Source of the DNA: Auxenochlorella pyrenoidosa
Lineage: Eukaryota; Chlorophyta; Trebouxiophyceae; Chlorellales; Chlorellaceae
Direction of reading: 5' to 3'
NCBI GenBank assembly: GCA_001430745.1
Contig: KQ481956.1
Span: 8,712-26,396 of the forward strand
DNA: 17,685 nucleotides
Shown here one piece after another: positions 15,237-17,685 of this stretch. Position numbers and translations under genes: made by a program. The notes beneath the pieces were generated by a model that was not told the DNA's origin, made no database searches, and was given only the letters and a program-made list of their open reading frames with translations. Position 1 is the stretch's first letter. Each line of letters opens with the position of its first letter.

Positions 15237-17685
15237 ATGCGGCGCCTGGGGGCGCTGGCGCTCACTGCCATCCTGCGGGAAGCTGGGCAGGCCGCCTGCG
15301 CAGCTCCCGCTTGGGCCCGCTCGTTCAGCGCAACTGCTGCTGCTAATTCTGTCGCTGGCCCTCGCCTCTTTAAAAAGTTGCTGGTGGCCAACCGAGGGGA
15401 GATTGCCGTGCGGGTGATGCGAACGGCTAAGCGGCTGGGCATCCCGACAGTGGCAATCTACAGCACCGCAGATGCAGCCGCTGTGCATGCCCGCTTTGCC
15501 GACGAGGCGGTCTGTGTGGTGAGCTCCGCCGGGTGTGCTGCGCTTGCTTGTGTGTTGAGCAGCTGTGCAGACACCTCAGATGGCATTCAAAGGCCCTTTG
15601 GAGGATGTGCCCAGGTCCTGTGGTGCTCAGTAGCCCTCCAACAGCCTTCAACTGGTCTGTCCCTGGGCCCAGGGTCCCCCCCCCTCGACCTCCTCCTACC
15701 TCAACTTTGAAGCCATCCTGGAGGCGGTGCAGCAGACGGGGGCAGACGCCGTGCACCCCGGCTATGGTGCGTGAGGCTGGACTGCCTAGTGCAAGGGCTC
15801 GCCCAGCAGGAGTGGAGATTCCGTCTTGGGCTGTGTGTGCCGCTGCGGTTTGTGCGGCGTTGAGCAGTGCATCTGCCTGCGGGGTGTGGGGAGGTGCAGC
15901 GGCTGAGGCAACCAGTCCAGGATGGCGCAGTGTCAGCCCGCCAACCCCCGCCCTCCCCACCTTCTCCCCAGGTTTCCTGAGCGAGAACCCGGCGTTTGCA
16001 AAGGCTGTTGAGTCTGCAGGCGCCACCTGGGTGGGGCCGCCCACTTTTGCCATTGAGAAGATGGGGGACAAGGTGGAGAGCAAGAAGTTTGCGGCGGCGG
16101 CAACGGTGGGCCTCCGACGTGGGGGCCTTTGACTAAGATGCTGGCGGCCTTGCGCACCGCCGGGCACCGGTGCATCTCCAAGAGGGAGCCAGGCGTGCAC
16201 GGTTGCTGCATGCCTGCAGTCTGGGATGCCTCCAAGCCCTGCTTGTGCCCATGTCCGCCGCTGCCTGCCTGCCTCTCCCTTTGCAGGTCAACACCATCCC
16301 GGGGTGGGCGGGGGTGACAGAGAATGCCGAGCACGCCATCCAGGTGGCCCGGGACATCGGCTTCCCCGTCATGATCAAGGCCTCGGCTGGTGGCGGCGGC
16401 AAGGTGGCGCTGGGCTGAGGGGGGGCGGCCCGCCGAACACAGCCCTGCTGCATGGTGGCCAGCTGTGGCAGGCAGAAGGTTCCTGTGCTTCCAGTGCGGG
16501 ACCTGACCAGTGAGGTCGCCTGTGCAGGGCATGCGCATCGCGTGGAACGAGCGGGAGCTGCGCGAGGGGTATGAGCTGGCCACACAGGTGCGCGGCACCC
16601 AGGGCTGAAGGGCCCCCCGCCTGCCCGGCACGCGCGCCTTTCAATATTCAGCTGCGGCTGCCCGTGCACCCGCCTGCCTGCTTGCCTTGTGTGAGCGCCG
16701 GTGCTGCCTGCCAGTCACCCCTGCAGGAGGCAGCAGCCGCCTTTGGCGACTCACGCATGCTGATAGAGAAGGTGGGCCTGGGTGGGGCTTGGTGCTGTGG
16801 GCCTGGTCGCAGCACCTGGGCACCAGCGCTACAGCTATGGAGCAGAGCAGAGCCGTTCACTCTTGCCCCTGGCAGCGGCTGTGGCTGCATCGCCCTTCTG
16901 GTGGTTATGTCCTCCTGTTCCCGGCCCTCTCGCCTGCCTGCAGTTCATTGAGCAGCCACGGCACATTGAGATCCAGGTGGGCTGTCAAAGGGGGTGGCAG
17001 CTGTTGGGGGCTCTGCGGTTGCCTGCTGTCCAATGACGCGCCGCCCCGCGGTGCATGCCCACTTCTGAGACTGCTCCCTCTCGTGCCGGCGCACCCCTCC
17101 CCTGCCCAGGTGCTGGGCGACAAGCACGGCAACGTTGTCTACTTTCCGGAGCGCGAGTGCTCCATCCAGCGGCGCAACCAAAAGGTGGGCGGCCCGGCGG
17201 GGGGCCAGCTGGGCGGCCCGCGGAGCTGCATCACCCAGGCAGCCCTCCCCAGGTGGCTGCCCTGCTGCTCACCACTCCTGGCCCTCGGAATCCAGCGGCT
17301 GGCCTCCTCAACCCGCCCCGGCCTGCCGCTGCCAGGTGATCGAGGAGGCGCCCTCCCCGCTGGTCACGCCGGAGATGCGGCGCGCCATGGGCGAGCAGGC
17401 GGTGGCGCTGTGCAAGGCGGTGGGCTACCACTCTGCGGGCACTGTTGAGTTCCTGGCCAACCCGCAGCGCCAGTTTTACTTCCTGGAGATGAACACGCGC
17501 CTGCAGGTGGGTGGGGCCCCCGGTGGCAGCGGGGGGTCGACGAGAGCCCGCGGTGAGTGCTGGAAATTGTGTAAGGGGTCGTGGACCCGGGGGGCCGGGG
17601 GAGCAGGCGCGCGGGCAGGACCGCTCGCGGTGGGCCCCCCTTTCTCAAGCACAGTGTTGCCTGGTGACGCACCCTGCGCCCCTGC
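15237..17685 (+). CDS. PCCA: Propionyl-CoA carboxylase alpha subunit, mitochondrial (C-terminal part beyond window)
   Basis: Biotin carboxylase subunit that carboxylates its biotin with bicarbonate and ATP so the beta subunit can convert propionyl-CoA to methylmalonyl-CoA in mitochondria. Exons: 15237-15518, 15673-15766, 15972-16105, 16287-16403, 16528-16587, 16727-16771, 16944-16976, 17110-17184, 17336-17506, all in phase, 337 residues visible. About 42 residues of Arg/Ala presequence (RSFSATAAA) precede [10 protein letters not shown] (48-57). Then come [25 protein letters not shown], the ATP-grasp loop [42 protein letters not shown] (269-280) and EMNTRLQ (331-337). VNTIPG, GMRIAW and LGDKHGN point to PCC rather than methylcrotonoyl-CoA carboxylase. 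The biotinyl domain is not visible. The start ATG at 15237 is chosen because the in-frame codons before it (from 15228) have no ATG. The window ends in intron 9. Confidence 0.92.
15676..15684 (+). repeat. Run of nine C inside PCCA coding exon 2
   Basis: Nine C residues encode three successive prolines at the start of exon 2 (G-P-P-P-S), where relatives usually read G-P-A-P. It is a slippage-prone coding homopolymer. The reading frame is correct as given. Confidence 0.8.
17507..17685 (+). other. PCCA intron 9 (incomplete)
   Basis: It starts with a GTGGGT donor after EMNTRLQ. The next residues expected from the family are VEHPVTE, which do not appear in the remaining 179 bases. The window ends in a C-rich stretch (GCGCCCCTGC) that looks like the lead-in to an acceptor just outside. 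Confidence 0.8.

Noticed and set aside
14627..15442. A long minus-strand frame extending the LHC-like gene upstream over the PCCA start
   Set aside because: It overlaps PCCA exon 1, which encodes conserved biotin carboxylase sequence. A start at 14953 gives a compact transit-like N-terminus.
15237..17506. Methylcrotonoyl-CoA carboxylase alpha or plastid biotin carboxylase as the identity of the carboxylase
   Set aside because: The VNTIPG, GMRIAW and LGDKHGN segments and the mitochondrial-type presequence fit the propionyl-CoA carboxylase group better.
1..17685. CRISPR array, bacterial operon, transposon or tRNA genes
   Set aside because: No regularly spaced repeats, terminal inverted repeats, transposase-like protein or tRNA cloverleaf was seen. 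All genes are intron-rich eukaryotic genes.

Overview
This is nuclear DNA from a GC-rich eukaryote, almost certainly a green alga and probably a chlorophyte of the Chlorella/trebouxiophyte type. The clade is inferred from gene content, dense short GT-AG introns and base composition; no database search was run. Every protein-coding gene is split by introns of about 100-310 bases, so single reading frames show only fragments. I joined exons by matching GT...AG junctions, codon phase and family motifs.

There are six genes, alternating strictly in strand. (1) Minus, about 1660 to beyond base 1: RH50-like DEAD-box RNA helicase with a probable organelle presequence, 3' end missing. (2) Plus, 1909-2894: VTC1-type subunit of the vacuolar polyphosphate complex. 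(3) Minus, 5199-3295: mitochondrial electron transfer flavoprotein alpha subunit, six exons, complete. (4) Plus, 5724-13535: catalytic subunit of DNA polymerase delta (POLD1), 25 exons, 1105 residues, complete. (5) Minus, 14953-14211: two-exon, 199-residue protein with a transit-like N-terminus and features of the LHC-like/ELIP/SEP superfamily. (6) Plus, 15237 to beyond 17685: mitochondrial propionyl-CoA carboxylase alpha subunit, nine exons visible, C-terminal half missing.

The alternating order gives three head-to-head pairs with short shared upstream regions (249, 524 and 283 bases between start codons) and two tail-to-tail pairs (400 and 675 bases between stop codons). Most of the genes serve general cell functions: DNA replication, organelle RNA metabolism, phosphate storage and mitochondrial catabolism. 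ETF-alpha and propionyl-CoA carboxylase act in linked mitochondrial pathways (acyl-CoA oxidation and propionyl-CoA disposal), but they are not adjacent and nothing shows co-regulation.

I found no mobile element, CRISPR array, tRNA, rRNA or unknown multi-gene system. The points most worth checking are the propionyl-CoA carboxylase in a green lineage, the divergent LHC-like protein, the non-canonical helicase motifs, the frame behaviour of the introns, and the G- and C-rich intron tracts.
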